Assembly (NCBI GenBank): GCA_034430115.1
Contig: DAOUFG010000174.1
Location: forward strand, 1 to 59,278
Origin: CAIXPS01 sp034430115
GTDB lineage: Bacteria; Chloroflexota; Anaerolineae; J036; Brachytrichaceae
Direction of reading: 5' to 3'
DNA: 59,278 nucleotides
Under the pieces are notes generated by a model. The model was not told the origin of the DNA. It searched no databases and saw only the letters and a list, made by a program, of their open reading frames with translations. Both the position numbers and the translations under genes were made by a program. Positions 1 through 8,178 of this stretch are shown one piece after another (positions within the stretch are counted from its first letter, which is position 1; each line of letters starts with the position of its first letter).

Positions 1-1942
1 ACACCACCTCGCGCACCTTATCGTGACTGAAATCGTAAATGCCGCCCACCTGCTCCTCGCGCAACAGTTGGCGCTGCGTCAGGCCCTCAAGCATGTCCAG
101 CAAGTCCACCTGGCTGACGCCAGAGACGGCCTGCAACGTGGCGAAGTCGAACTGGCGGCCCAACACGGCGGCCACTTCGATCACCCTGTGCATGGCCTGC
201 GGGACGCGCCGGATGCGGCTACGGACCAGTTCGCGCAGCGCATTGGGTAAGGTCAGCTCCGCCCCGGCCATCGAGAGCTTACGCGGGCTATATTGCCAGA
301 CGCGCTTGTCGGGTGCCGTCAGTAAGCCCTGCTCTTGCAGCGACTGCAAGATGGAGATGATGAAGAACGGGTTGCCATCCGTCTCTTTGTGCAGCCACTC
401 CGCCAGATCCACCGAGCCAGGGACGATACTCGCCATCGATTCCAGCAACATCGTCGCGTCCGATTGCGACAGGCGGCTCAACATCATGTGCAGCGCCTGG
501 GGCTCGCTTTGCATGCTGTGAATCAGGTCGGCCAGGTAGGCGTCCAACGCCACTTCCTCGCTGCGATAGGTGCAGACGAGCAGGATTGGCAAGTCGGCGA
601 CGTGCCGGGCTAAGTGATACAGAAACTGGCGCGTCACGTGATCGGCCCAGTGAATGTCGTCCACCGCCAGGTACAGGCCTTGTTTACCGGCGACGACCTT
701 CAACAGTTGGGTCAATGCACCAAACAGGCGTGCCTGGCGCGTTTCGTCCAACCCCGGCAACGACGGCGGCAGATTTGGGAACACCTCCGTCATCTCGGGC
801 ACGAGCGTGGCGATGTCGCTCAGGAAGGCGGCCGGGACACCGGCGAGCATTTGGGCGGGCACCTGCTCCAGCGCCTGGTGCAACAGATCGATGACCGGCT
901 GATAGGGCATCACCTGCTCAAGCTGATAACACTTGGTAAATAGAAGCCGCAAGCCCTGGTCTTGCGCGAAGCGGCCCGCTTCATCCACCAGCCGGCTTTT
1001 GCCAATCCCAGGCTCGCCCTCGAGCAACACTACATGTCCCCGCCCGGCCACCGTTTGGGTGATGGCGCTCACCAACTGCCCATATTCGGCGTTGCGTCCC
1101 ACCAGGGGTGTGCGGCTGAGCGAGAAAGCGGGCGTCACCGGCGCGGCGAGCGGGGTTGGATATTGTTCTGCGCCGGGAACCTGCCCGCGCAAAATCTGTT
1201 CAAATAACTCGGTCGTTTCGGGCATCGGCGGCACGCCAAGTTCATCCAGCAGTGTGCACTTGCACTCCTCATAGACCTTCAAAGCCGCCGCCTGTTCGCC
1301 GGCGTGATAGTGATAGCGCATCAGGCCCCGATAGGCTGCCTCGCGCGTGGCATCTTGGGCAAGCGTTTCAAGGCACAGGTTGATCGCCGGCTGATAGCGC
1401 CCCTGGCGGGCATAGCCGTCGGCCAGGTCCAACGACAGGGCCAAAAACTCCTCACTCAATTGCTCGCGGGTCGCCGTGGCCCAATCCTCATAGGCATCCT
1501 CTTCCAGGAAAGGCCCGCAATAGAGCGTGCGCGCCGCCGCCAGAGCCTCCACGCGAGCGTCCAGGTCTTGCGTGGCCCGCGCGATGCGCGCTTGCTGCAC
1601 AAACGCCTCTATATCCCACCAGTAGTCGCTCCCGGTGTTGAAGGCATAGCCTTCACGGCTGGTGATGATGTAATCGGAGCTGCCCCGGCGAGGAAGATTG
1701 GGCTGTAACACCCGGCGTAACTGGCTGATGGCCACCCACAGGCTATTTTGGGCGCTCCCCGGCGATAGGTCGGGCCACAGATACTCCATCAGGCGATCGG
1801 CAGGCAAGTAACGCCCACGCGCTAACAGCAAAATCTTCAGCAGCGCTTTGCACTTGTTCGTCGGCCATACCGTATCCGGCAACAATTCGTCTTGCCGCCA
1901 TACCTGAAACATGCCGAGAGTCTGAATACGGAGCGTTGCCAT
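1..1942 (-). CDS. SARP/BTAD transcriptional regulator with AAA ATPase domain (3' end beyond window)
   Basis: A large regulator that should bind DNA through an OmpR-type winged helix and couple this to ATP hydrolysis. Reading the minus strand from the ATG at 1942, the protein opens with a winged helix (starting MATLRIQTLGMF, then the RGRYLPADRLMEYLWP region), followed by a bacterial transcriptional activator (BTAD) helical domain ending near ECKCTLLDELGVPP. After a linker comes a MalT/LuxR-type ATPase with Walker A GEPGIGKS and Walker B LAVDDIHWAD. The frame is still open at base 1, so the C-terminus (usually TPR or a second effector domain) is missing. A purine-rich GGGGAAT lies a few bases before the start. 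Only shadow ORFs occur on the plus strand. The family call is firm; the target genes are unknown, and the divergent pair at 2245-4099 is the nearest candidate. Confidence 0.85.
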   Translation of the reverse strand, partial: MATLRIQTLGMFQVWRQDELLPDTVWPTNKCKALLKILLLARGRYLPADRLMEYLWPDLSPGSAQNSLWVAISQLRRVLQPNLPRRGSSDYIITSREGYAFNTGSDYWWDIEAFVQQARIARATQDLDARVEALAAARTLYCGPFLEEDAYEDWATATREQLSEEFLALSLDLADGYARQGRYQPAINLCLETLAQDATREAAYRGLMRYHYHAGEQAAALKVYEECKCTLLDELGVPPMPETTELFEQILRGQVPGAEQYPTPLAAPVTPAFSLSRTPLVGRNAEYGQLVSAITQTVAGRGHVVLLEGEPGIGKSRLVDEAGRFAQDQGLRLLFTKCYQLEQVMPYQPVIDLLHQALEQVPAQMLAGVPAAFLSDIATLVPEMTEVFPNLPPSLPGLDETRQARLFGALTQLLKVVAGKQGLYLAVDDIHWADHVTRQFLYHLARHVADLPILLVCTYRSEEVALDAYLADLIHSMQSEPQALHMMLSRLSQSDATMLLESMASIVPGSVDLAEWLHKETDGNPFFIISILQSLQEQGLLTAPDKRVWQYSPRKLSMAGAELTLPNALRELVRSRIRRVPQAMHRVIEVAAVLGRQFDFATLQAVSGVSQVDLLDMLEGLTQRQLLREEQVGGIYDFSHDKVREVV

Positions 1943-2244
1943 CGTCTGATTCCCCGAAGGGACAAGTATACCCACGAAATGGATCATAACGCGATGATGC
2001 AGAAAAGACACCCGATGTCTGGCGGACATCGGGTGTCTGAGCAGCGAGTTTAAACGCAAGATACCGATAGACGCAAGGGGCGCGGCTTCGTAACATCTCC
2101 TTATCTTGATTGAAAGAGGAGTAACCGAGACCGATGTCTATTTAAGTTGGTTCCCCAGTCATTTTAGTCAAGCATAAGTTGCGTGTGACATGATGCAATT
2201 ATCTGAAGATATAGAACGTTTGCACGACGTGAAGGAGTTTTGAA
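1943..2244. promoter_or_regulatory. Divergent intergenic region between the SARP regulator and the 137-aa gene
   Basis: About 300 bases without a gene, separating two divergent transcription units, so promoters for both must lie here. The only clear structure is the perfect inverted repeat listed separately at 2006-2038. No convincing -35/-10 pair was picked out. Minus-strand ORFs crossing this region lack any recognisable domain and were ignored. Confidence 0.5.
2006..2038. repeat. Perfect 14-bp inverted repeat (operator or hairpin)
   Basis: The arms AGACACCCGATGTC (2006-2019) and GACATCGGGTGTCT (2025-2038) are exactly complementary with a 5-base loop. Read on the minus strand, the hairpin is followed by TTTTCTGC, so it could act as a weak terminator or attenuator in the leader of the SARP gene, whose start is 64 bases further on. 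It could equally be a dyad operator. No minus-strand gene lies just upstream that would need a terminator, which favours a leader or operator role. Confidence 0.7.
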
Positions 2245-2658
2245 ATGGCTATCTCTCAAACCATTGAGCGCTTTATCTCGAATCTGTCGAGTGCGGGGAA
2301 TGAACAACAGGCACGACAACGTGCCGTGAAAAATGCTTACGCCAAATTCGTGCCAAAATACCCGGCCTGGGCCGAGTCACTCTTCGATATGTACTTTCTC
2401 ACGCACGTCGCCGCGCCGATCCTGGAAGAATATGCCCGCAGTGGCACAAGCGAAGCCATCCGCGCACTCGCCGGTGCGTGGGTCGATCAACTCGCCTGGT
2501 ACAGTAAAGCGCGTGAACAGCGCATCAACGAGGTGATGCCGATTGCCGCGGCATTCCTGTGCCTGCTGGAGGCGGAGTTAATGCAATCGCCATCCAGGGC
2601 TGCCGGGAAGCAGTTACGCTCCGGGTTTTCGCAAAGTTGCGCCGAAGACATGGCTTAA
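2245..2658 (+). CDS. Hypothetical protein, 137 aa
   Basis: I do not recognise the family. The protein is soluble and predicted helical, with no signal peptide or membrane segment. It is rich in Ala, Glu and Trp (PAWAESLFDMYFL, AGAWVDQLAWY) and resembles small globular helical proteins. The start is supported by AAGGAG at 2231-2236, eight bases before the ATG. The stop is followed after 34 bases by the ATG of a PLP decarboxylase with its own ribosome binding site, so the two probably form a two-gene unit. A helper or regulatory role for the decarboxylase is possible, but nothing in the sequence proves it. Confidence 0.6.
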   Translation: MAISQTIERFISNLSSAGNEQQARQRAVKNAYAKFVPKYPAWAESLFDMYFLTHVAAPILEEYARSGTSEAIRALAGAWVDQLAWYSKAREQRINEVMPIAAAFLCLLEAELMQSPSRAAGKQLRSGFSQSCAEDMA

Positions 2659-2692
2659 TCAGATGATGCCACAACAAACAAAGGAAAATACG

Positions 2693-4099
2693 ATGACTTC
2701 ACATTACCGTCCGATTTTGGAACATGCGCTGCAGCACTCCCTGGCGCACCTCGAGAACCTGGAGCAAACATCGGTTTCGGCCACGGCCACACTTGCCGAA
2801 TTACGCCAGCGCCTCACGCGCCCGTTGGCAGACGAAGGCACAGAGCCAACCCAGGTGATCGATGAGCTGGTGGAAGATGTCCGGGGCGGCCTCCTGGGCA
2901 GCGCCGGCGGCAGGTTTTTCGGCTGGGTCATCGGCGGCTCCGTGCCCGCGGCGGTGGCAGCCGATTGGCTGACATCGGCATGGGATCAGAACGCCGGGCT
3001 CTACGCGACCGGACCCGCCGTGGCCGTCATTGAAGAGGTATGCGGCGCGTGGCTCAAAGAGTTGTTGGGATTGCCCGCGACAGCCAGCTTCGCCCTGGTC
3101 ACCGGGTGCCAGATGTCGCACGTGACTTGTCTAACCGTGGCGCGCAACGCCTGCCTGGCCCGGCAGGGATGGGACGTCGAGCGGCAGGGGCTGGCAGGCG
3201 CGCCACAGATTCGCATCCTGACCAGCAACCAACGCCACGGCACGATAGAACGCGCCGTGCGCCTGCTGGGGTTGGGGACCGATCATATCCTGGATATACC
3301 GGCGGATGACCAGGGCTGCTTGCCCGCCGAGGCTCTTCACCAGGCCCTGCAAGCGTGTGCGGGCCAGCCGGCGATTGTTTTGTTGCAGGCGGGTGACCTG
3401 AACATCGGTGCCTACGATGCCTTTGAAGAATTGATACCGCTGGCACACCGCCACGGCGCATGGGTACACGTGGATGGCGCTTTCGGCCTGTGGGCAGCGG
3501 CAAGCCCCAGGCTCAAACATCTGTTGAAAGGCGTGGAGCAGGCCGATTCATGGGCCACCGACGGTCACAAGTGGCTCAACGTGCCTTTTGACAGCGGCTA
3601 CGCGTTCGTCGCAGACGCCAAAGCGCATCGGGCCTCCATGTCGCTGCGCGCAAGCTACCTGACGCATGCAGAGGATGCACGCGATCAGCTTGATTGGAAC
3701 CCGGAATGGTCTCGCCGAGCGCGCGGCGTGGCGACGTATGCGGCAATTCGCCAGCTTGGCCGGCATGGGATCGCCGATTTGGTGGAGCGCACCAGCCGCC
3801 ATGCGCATGAGATTGTCACGCGCATCGGCGCGTTGCAAGGCGCGGAAATGGTCTGGGAACCGCAGATAAACCAGGGCCTGGTGCGATTCCTGGATACCCG
3901 CCCCCAGGCCACAGAGGCAGACCATGATCGCCGCACCGACGAAGTCATCGCGGCCATTCTCAAGACCGGCGAAGCACTCTTTGGCGGGACAACCTGGCGC
4001 GGTAAACGCTGTATGCGCGTCTCGGTTTGCAACTGGCAGACGAACGACGGCGACGTTGATCGGGCCGTTGCGGCTGTAAGAAGCGTCTTAGAGCGATGA
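2693..4099 (+). CDS. Group II PLP-dependent decarboxylase (aromatic-L-amino-acid/diaminobutyrate decarboxylase family)
   Basis: A cytoplasmic enzyme of the pyridoxal-dependent decarboxylase family, which removes the alpha-carboxyl group from an amino acid. Length (468 aa) fits the family. The Schiff-base lysine is K293 in the typical ATDGHKWLNVPFD segment. Other family landmarks are GRFFGWVIGGSVPAA near the N-terminus, FALVTGCQMSHVTCL, and HVDGAFGLWAAAS carrying the aspartate that contacts the PLP pyridine nitrogen. I chose the ATG at 2693, not 2663, because AAGGAAA lies at 2681-2687. The last 12 bases overlap the convergent ROK gene. The substrate (aromatic amino acid, glutamate-like or diaminobutyrate) cannot be told from the sequence. 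Confidence 0.85.
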   Translation: MTSHYRPILEHALQHSLAHLENLEQTSVSATATLAELRQRLTRPLADEGTEPTQVIDELVEDVRGGLLGSAGGRFFGWVIGGSVPAAVAADWLTSAWDQNAGLYATGPAVAVIEEVCGAWLKELLGLPATASFALVTGCQMSHVTCLTVARNACLARQGWDVERQGLAGAPQIRILTSNQRHGTIERAVRLLGLGTDHILDIPADDQGCLPAEALHQALQACAGQPAIVLLQAGDLNIGAYDAFEELIPLAHRHGAWVHVDGAFGLWAAASPRLKHLLKGVEQADSWATDGHKWLNVPFDSGYAFVADAKAHRASMSLRASYLTHAEDARDQLDWNPEWSRRARGVATYAAIRQLGRHGIADLVERTSRHAHEIVTRIGALQGAEMVWEPQINQGLVRFLDTRPQATEADHDRRTDEVIAAILKTGEALFGGTTWRGKRCMRVSVCNWQTNDGDVDRAVAAVRSVLER

Positions 4100-5065
4100 G
4101 CGCATAGCCGGCCACAGTGAAGCGCCGACTAACCCGGCGTCATCGCCCAATTGAGCCGGCACGATCTCCACGCATTGCGCGGGCGCGAGAAATACGCGCT
4201 CGCGCACCGTGCGGCGGATCGGCTCCAGCAACAACTCGCCGGCTGCCATCACACCGCCGCCAAACACCACTTTGCGAGGGCTGATGGTATGGATGGTGTT
4301 CGAGACGGCAATCCCGATATACGTCCCCGCCTGATCCAGGATCGCGCAAGCCAGCGCATCGCCCTCGCGTGCCGCCTGCAATACCACGCTGGTGGTCACC
4401 CGGTTCAGGTCGTTGGCAGCCATTTCCGCGATGCGTGTAGGCCGGCGTTGGATGATTGCCTGGGCGGCATGTGCGGCAATGGCCGGGCCACTGGCATACA
4501 TCTCCAGGCAGCCGCGCCCGCCGCAGTTGCACGGCAAGCCGTTTACCTCCACGACGTGATGTCCCAGCTCGCCAGCGGAGCCGCTGATGCCCAGGTGCAG
4601 TTGGCCATTGATCACCACACCGCCGCCGATCCCGGTGCCGATGGCATAACAGGCCAGCGTGTCCACGCCGCGCCCCGCACCAAAGGTCCATTCGGCCAGC
4701 ATCATCGCGCGCACGTCGTTGATCAGACTGACGCCGATCCCAAGGCGTTCCGTGAGCGTGGCTGCCAGTGGGACGTTCGGCCAATTGCCGGGGATGTTGG
4801 GCAACAACATCGCCACACCACGGTCCAGGTCTACCAACCCAGGGATGCCGACCCCCACCCCGCCTATGCGACCAAAGGTATCACCGCCCAGCACTTGTCG
4901 CACGAGCGCCACGATGGCATCGATCACTGGCGTCGGGCCGCCACTCGCGGGTGTGCGCACCTTGAGCATCTTCTCGATGTGGCCGGTGGTGACGTCCACC
5001 ACCGCCGCACGCAGGTTGGTGCCACCCAGGTCAACACCTACGCAGTAAGGGGTCGGGGTATCCAT
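4088..5065 (-). CDS. ROK-family sugar kinase (glucokinase-like)
   Basis: Phosphorylates a hexose with ATP in the cytoplasm. The N-terminal phosphate-binding segment GVDLGGTNLRAAVVD sits at residues 10-24, and catalytic Asp is expected at D117 in LINDVRA. The ROK zinc motif C179-N-C181-G-G-R-G-C186-L-E follows H169/H170. Length 325 aa is typical. There is no winged-helix extension, so this is a kinase and not a ROK repressor. It lies 13 bases downstream of a deoC gene on the same strand and is the last gene of the sugar block that starts with GH130. Substrate is probably glucose or an N-acetylhexosamine or mannose-type sugar. Its 3' end overlaps the decarboxylase by 12 bases. Confidence 0.88.
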   Translation of the reverse strand: MDTPTPYCVGVDLGGTNLRAAVVDVTTGHIEKMLKVRTPASGGPTPVIDAIVALVRQVLGGDTFGRIGGVGVGIPGLVDLDRGVAMLLPNIPGNWPNVPLAATLTERLGIGVSLINDVRAMMLAEWTFGAGRGVDTLACYAIGTGIGGGVVINGQLHLGISGSAGELGHHVVEVNGLPCNCGGRGCLEMYASGPAIAAHAAQAIIQRRPTRIAEMAANDLNRVTTSVVLQAAREGDALACAILDQAGTYIGIAVSNTIHTISPRKVVFGGGVMAAGELLLEPIRRTVRERVFLAPAQCVEIVPAQLGDDAGLVGASLWPAMRSSL

Positions 5066-5078
5066 GATGTGGAATCAA

Positions 5079-5795
5079 TTACTCGATGCGTGCGCCCTTC
5101 CCATAGCGCTTTTCAAATTCATCCAGGATCGTCGCCGTAGCGATGGTGCCGATGCGCGTGCAACCCACGTCGATCACCGCCAGGGCAGCGTCCAACGAGC
5201 GCACCCCGGCAGAGGCTTTTACCTGCACGCGCGGGCTCACCGAGGCGCGCATCAGCTTCAGGTCGGGGATGGTGTAGCCGCTAGGGGCATAGCCGGTGGA
5301 GTTCTTCACGTAGTCCGCCCCGGCCTCTTCCACCAACTTGCAAGCCTGCGCCTTTTCGGCGTCGGTCAAGTAGGCGATTTCGATGATGACCTTGACGACC
5401 GCTTTGCCCTTCGCCACTGCGACGACGCGGCGAATCTCCCCCCGAACATAGTCGATATGCCCGGAGCGCAATTCGCCGACGTTGATCACCATATCCAGCT
5501 CTTGTGCGCCATTCGCCAGCGCATCCTGCGCTTCGAATACTTTAGCCGCGGTGGTGTTCACGCCGTGAGGGAACCCAATGGTCGCCCCCGCAGCGACGCC
5601 GCTGCCGCTCAGCACCGAAACAGCCAGCGGCAAGCAACAAGGCTTGATCGAAACACAGGCCACCCGATACCGTTTTGCCAGTTCCAACTGAGCCAACACG
5701 TCCGTCTCAGTCAGGTCGGGGTTCAAGATCGAATGGTCAAGCGTCTTGGCAAGTTGCTCATACGTGATCGTTTTGCTATCGAGTGCCTGGATCAT
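5079..5795 (-). CDS. deoC: Deoxyribose-phosphate aldolase, copy 1
   Basis: Class I aldolase that splits 2-deoxyribose 5-phosphate into glyceraldehyde 3-phosphate and acetaldehyde. Length 238 aa matches the short bacterial DeoC form. The Schiff-base lysine is K164 in DYVKNSTGYAPSG, the proton-relay residues are D101 (ELDMVINVGELRSG) and K193 (VQVKASAGVR). The ATG at 5795 is preceded by CCAGGAGCG. A second deoC lies just upstream on the same strand. Both share the unusual N-terminal SKTITYEQLAKT segment, which indicates a tandem duplication. Compared with copy 2, this copy has NSTGY for TSTGF and SAG for AGG near the active site, so specificity may have drifted. Confidence 0.93.
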   Translation of the reverse strand: MIQALDSKTITYEQLAKTLDHSILNPDLTETDVLAQLELAKRYRVACVSIKPCCLPLAVSVLSGSGVAAGATIGFPHGVNTTAAKVFEAQDALANGAQELDMVINVGELRSGHIDYVRGEIRRVVAVAKGKAVVKVIIEIAYLTDAEKAQACKLVEEAGADYVKNSTGYAPSGYTIPDLKLMRASVSPRVQVKASAGVRSLDAALAVIDVGCTRIGTIATATILDEFEKRYGKGARIE

Positions 5796-5840
5796 TGGAA
5801 CGCTCCTGGTAGAAGTTAACGCAAGGGAACAAAACCTCGC

Positions 5841-5877
5841 GGAACACGCAGGTTTCCCCTTTAATCCTGCGTGTTCC
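5841..5877. repeat. 12-bp inverted repeat between the two deoC genes
   Basis: Arms GGAACACGCAGG (5841-5852) and CCTGCGTGTTCC (5866-5877) are perfectly complementary with a 13-base loop. On the minus strand the hairpin is followed by GCGAGGTTTTGTT, so it may partially terminate transcription or stabilise the mRNA between the two aldolase genes. The T run is short, so full termination is doubtful. Confidence 0.6.
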
Positions 5878-5928
5878 TGCTGCCCCGGTGCCTTTGGGCT
5901 AGAAAGGCTACCAGGTTGGCTACCTCAG

Positions 5929-6639
5929 TCAATGTTGGTGGCGCTTCTCAAACTCGTCCAGAATGGCCGCCGTGGCCGTGGCGCCAATGCGCGTCACACC
6001 CACGTCAATCACTTCCAACGCGGCATCCAGCGTGCGCACGCCACCGGCGGCTTTCACCTGGATATTGGGGCTCACACTCGCGCGCATCAGCTTCAGGTCG
6101 GGGATCGTCGCACCGCTGGGCGCAAAGCCGGTGGACGTCTTCACGAAGTTAGCGCCCGCTTCTTCCACCAACTTGCACGCCTGCACCTTCTGTTCGTCGG
6201 TGAGATAGGCGTTCTCCAGGATGACTTTGACGATGGCCTTGCCCTGGGCAGCTTCCACCACGGCATGGATGTCATTCCGCACGTAGTCCAGGTTGCCGGA
6301 GCGCAGCTCGCCGATGTTGATCACCATATCCAGCTCCACCGCCCCGTTCGCCAGCGCATCTTTAGCTTCGGCCACTTTGGTCGCCGTGGTATGCGCACCG
6401 TGCGGGAAGCCGATCACGGTGCCCACCGCGACGTTGCTTCCTTTCAACAGCTTTGCCGCCAGCGTGACGTGGCAGGGCTTCACACACACCGACGCGACGT
6501 TATAGCGCTTCGCCAGTTCGCACCCGGCGGTTACGTCTGCTTCGGTCAGTTCGGGGCGCAAGAGGGAATGATCGATCGTCTTGGCCAGTTGCTCGTAGGT
6601 AATCGTTTTGCTGTTCAATGCTTCTTTCGTAGCTGTCAT
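5929..6639 (-). CDS. deoC: Deoxyribose-phosphate aldolase, copy 2
   Basis: Same reaction as copy 1 (cleavage of 2-deoxyribose 5-phosphate). The protein (236 aa) carries the full DeoC set: Schiff-base K167 in NFVKTSTGFAPSG, D104 in ELDMVINIGELRSG, and K195 in IQVKAAGGVRT. I placed the start at the ATG at 6639, which has CGGGAGAAAG directly upstream, instead of the in-frame start 39 bases further out. This copy matches the family consensus more closely than copy 1 and is likely the canonical aldolase. It is separated from copy 1 by 133 bases containing a hairpin. Confidence 0.93.
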   Translation of the reverse strand: MTATKEALNSKTITYEQLAKTIDHSLLRPELTEADVTAGCELAKRYNVASVCVKPCHVTLAAKLLKGSNVAVGTVIGFPHGAHTTATKVAEAKDALANGAVELDMVINIGELRSGNLDYVRNDIHAVVEAAQGKAIVKVILENAYLTDEQKVQACKLVEEAGANFVKTSTGFAPSGATIPDLKLMRASVSPNIQVKAAGGVRTLDAALEVIDVGVTRIGATATAAILDEFEKRHQH

Positions 6640-6712
6640 GCTTTCTCCCGTGTGCCTGCAATGAACACAGGCCCACACTTCACCTTTATATTCGTTGACT
6701 CATTCGTCGATC

Positions 6713-6733
6713 GGGCGAGTTAACAACTCGCCC
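6713..6733. repeat. Short palindromic repeat GGGCGAGTT-AAC-AACTCGCCC
   Basis: Perfect 9-bp arms at 6713-6721 and 6725-6733 with a 3-base loop, followed on the plus strand by TACAT. The same core with the same CTCGCCCTACAT edge occurs at 10873-10897 after another minus-strand gene. Here the repeat overlaps the TAG stop (6733-6735) of the DUF4038 remnant. It looks like a member of a dispersed intergenic palindrome family. Confidence 0.75.
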
Positions 6734-7017
6734 TACATCCACCAACATCCGTTGGCGCGATCCAACACCAACACCCAGTCGGGTCCGTCGGCAGGTGGCG
6801 TGAACGAGGTGGGTTGGCAGGCATATGTACCAATGGGTGAATAGTGCCCCTGGCGTGAGTCATACCATTGCGCGTCAACATGCTCACCGCGCAACCGGGT
6901 CAGGTCAACCATCATTGTACGCGCGAGTGGGAAGTAGATAAAGGCAAACCTGCCACTGCGCATGATGCCTATACAGTTCCCAGGCCGTATCACCCGATCA
7001 GAAGAAAGGCCGCCCAT
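6733..7017 (-). pseudogene. Remnant of a DUF4038 glycoside hydrolase (C-terminal collagen-binding-like domain only)
   Basis: Only about 94 codons remain, corresponding to the C-terminal putative collagen-binding (PF12904-type) domain that normally follows a DUF4038 glycosidase domain. Recognisable stretches are FAFIYFPLARTMMVDLTRL, VDAQWYDSRQGHYSPIGTY and FTPPADGPDWVLVLD. The roughly 300-residue catalytic part is absent. There is no ribosome binding site before the first ATG (upstream is CTTGTGACGGACG), and the fragment begins 28 bases after the GH130 stop. The stop codon is supplied by the palindromic repeat at 6713-6733. I read it as a gene eroded by deletion, although a small free-standing carbohydrate-binding domain cannot be excluded. 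Confidence 0.65.
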
Positions 7018-7045
7018 CGTCCGTCACAAGGAAGTGTTTGAATCA

Positions 7046-8029
7046 TCACAATGCGTTTTGTTTCACCCAGTCCACCATTTCGTAAACGTTCGAAAATGCC
7101 AGACCCGTCACCGTGTCGGCACAACCATAGTAGATCGCCATCCGCCCCGTAGCGCCGTCCACCAGCGCGGCACATGGGAACACCACGTTCGGCACGTCGC
7201 CCACACATTCGTACTGCTTCTGCGGCGACATTAGATACGGTGCCGCGCGGCAAATCACCTTCCACGGCTGATCCAGGTCCAGCAACGCCGCGCTGAAGCT
7301 ATAGACAAAGCCATTGCACGAGGTGAGCACGCCGTGATAAATCAACAACCAGCCTTCGGAGGTCTCAATCGGGATCGGCCCGGCACCCACCTTCGTGCTG
7401 CACCAGGGAATGGTGGTGCCCATCACCCAGCGATGATGCCCCCAATGTTCCATATCGGGGCTTTCGCTGTAATAGATATCGCCAAAGGGGGTATGCCCGT
7501 TGTCGCTGGGGCGACTGAACATGGCGTATTTGCCGTTCAGCTTGCGCGGGAACATGACGCCGTTACGGTTGAAGGGCAAAAAGGCATTCTCCAATTGGGT
7601 GAACATCTTGAAGTCATACGTATAGCCCACGCCGATGGTGGGGCCGTGATAGCCGTTGCACCAAGTGACGTAGTAGCGGTCTTCGACCCAGCAAACGCGC
7701 GGATCATAGCGATACTGGAAGGCCAGCACTTCGGGATCATTGCCCTGGAAGGTAATCGGGTCTGGGTCAAACGTCCAATTCAGACCGTCTTCGCTCAACC
7801 CCGAGTGAATGTTCATCACCCGGCAGGTATCGTCGGCGCGGAAGACGCCAGCAAAATGTCCTCGATAGGGAACCACCGCGCTATTAAAGATGCTATTGCT
7901 GCGCGGCATCGCATGGCGCTGAATCACCGGGTTTTGGCTATAGCGCCAGATGACATGCGCGTTCGCGGTTGGTCGGTCTTCCCACGGCAGGTTCGGGATT
8001 GAAACGGGGTTGAGCAGTTTGACAGTCAT
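7046..8029 (-). CDS. GH130-family glycosidase/phosphorylase (beta-mannoside type)
   Basis: Likely a cytoplasmic inverting phosphorylase or hydrolase acting on beta-mannosides. GH130 landmarks seen are NSIFNSAVVPYRGHFAGVFR, the catalytic-acid region RADDTCRVMNIHSGLSEDG, WVEDRYYVTWCNGYHGPTIG and GWLLIYHGV. Five-bladed beta-propeller length fits (327 aa). I chose the ATG at 8029 because AAAGGAGTG lies just upstream; the longer frame to 8107 has no such signal. The gene leads the minus-strand sugar block (DUF4038 remnant, deoC x2, ROK kinase). There is no signal peptide, so its substrate must be imported or released inside the cell. Confidence 0.85.
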   Translation of the reverse strand: MTVKLLNPVSIPNLPWEDRPTANAHVIWRYSQNPVIQRHAMPRSNSIFNSAVVPYRGHFAGVFRADDTCRVMNIHSGLSEDGLNWTFDPDPITFQGNDPEVLAFQYRYDPRVCWVEDRYYVTWCNGYHGPTIGVGYTYDFKMFTQLENAFLPFNRNGVMFPRKLNGKYAMFSRPSDNGHTPFGDIYYSESPDMEHWGHHRWVMGTTIPWCSTKVGAGPIPIETSEGWLLIYHGVLTSCNGFVYSFSAALLDLDQPWKVICRAAPYLMSPQKQYECVGDVPNVVFPCAALVDGATGRMAIYYGCADTVTGLAFSNVYEMVDWVKQNAL

Positions 8030-8178
8030 GAGTTGCACTCCTTTAATGTGAAGGTCATCCTCACCGAAGCACCGATCTTGACTTGGGTCCTTTGCACCAT
8101 GTAACATAGTGCAATCTCCATATTACTCGATTGTACAAAAGCTTGCCAGAGTGAGTTTCTGAACGGACAATTACAGGC
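8030..8178. promoter_or_regulatory. Divergent promoter region between GH130 and GH5 genes
   Basis: A 149-base gap between two divergent carbohydrate-active enzyme genes. It is AT-richer than its neighbours (for example around 8106-8135) and must contain promoters for both. No palindrome long enough to call an operator was seen. Confidence 0.4.

Noticed and set aside
4151..5140. Long plus-strand ORF of 329 codons opposite the ROK and deoC genes
   Set aside because: It is the antisense shadow of the ROK kinase: composition is His/Arg/Ala-rich without domains, and the minus strand holds clear catalytic motifs.
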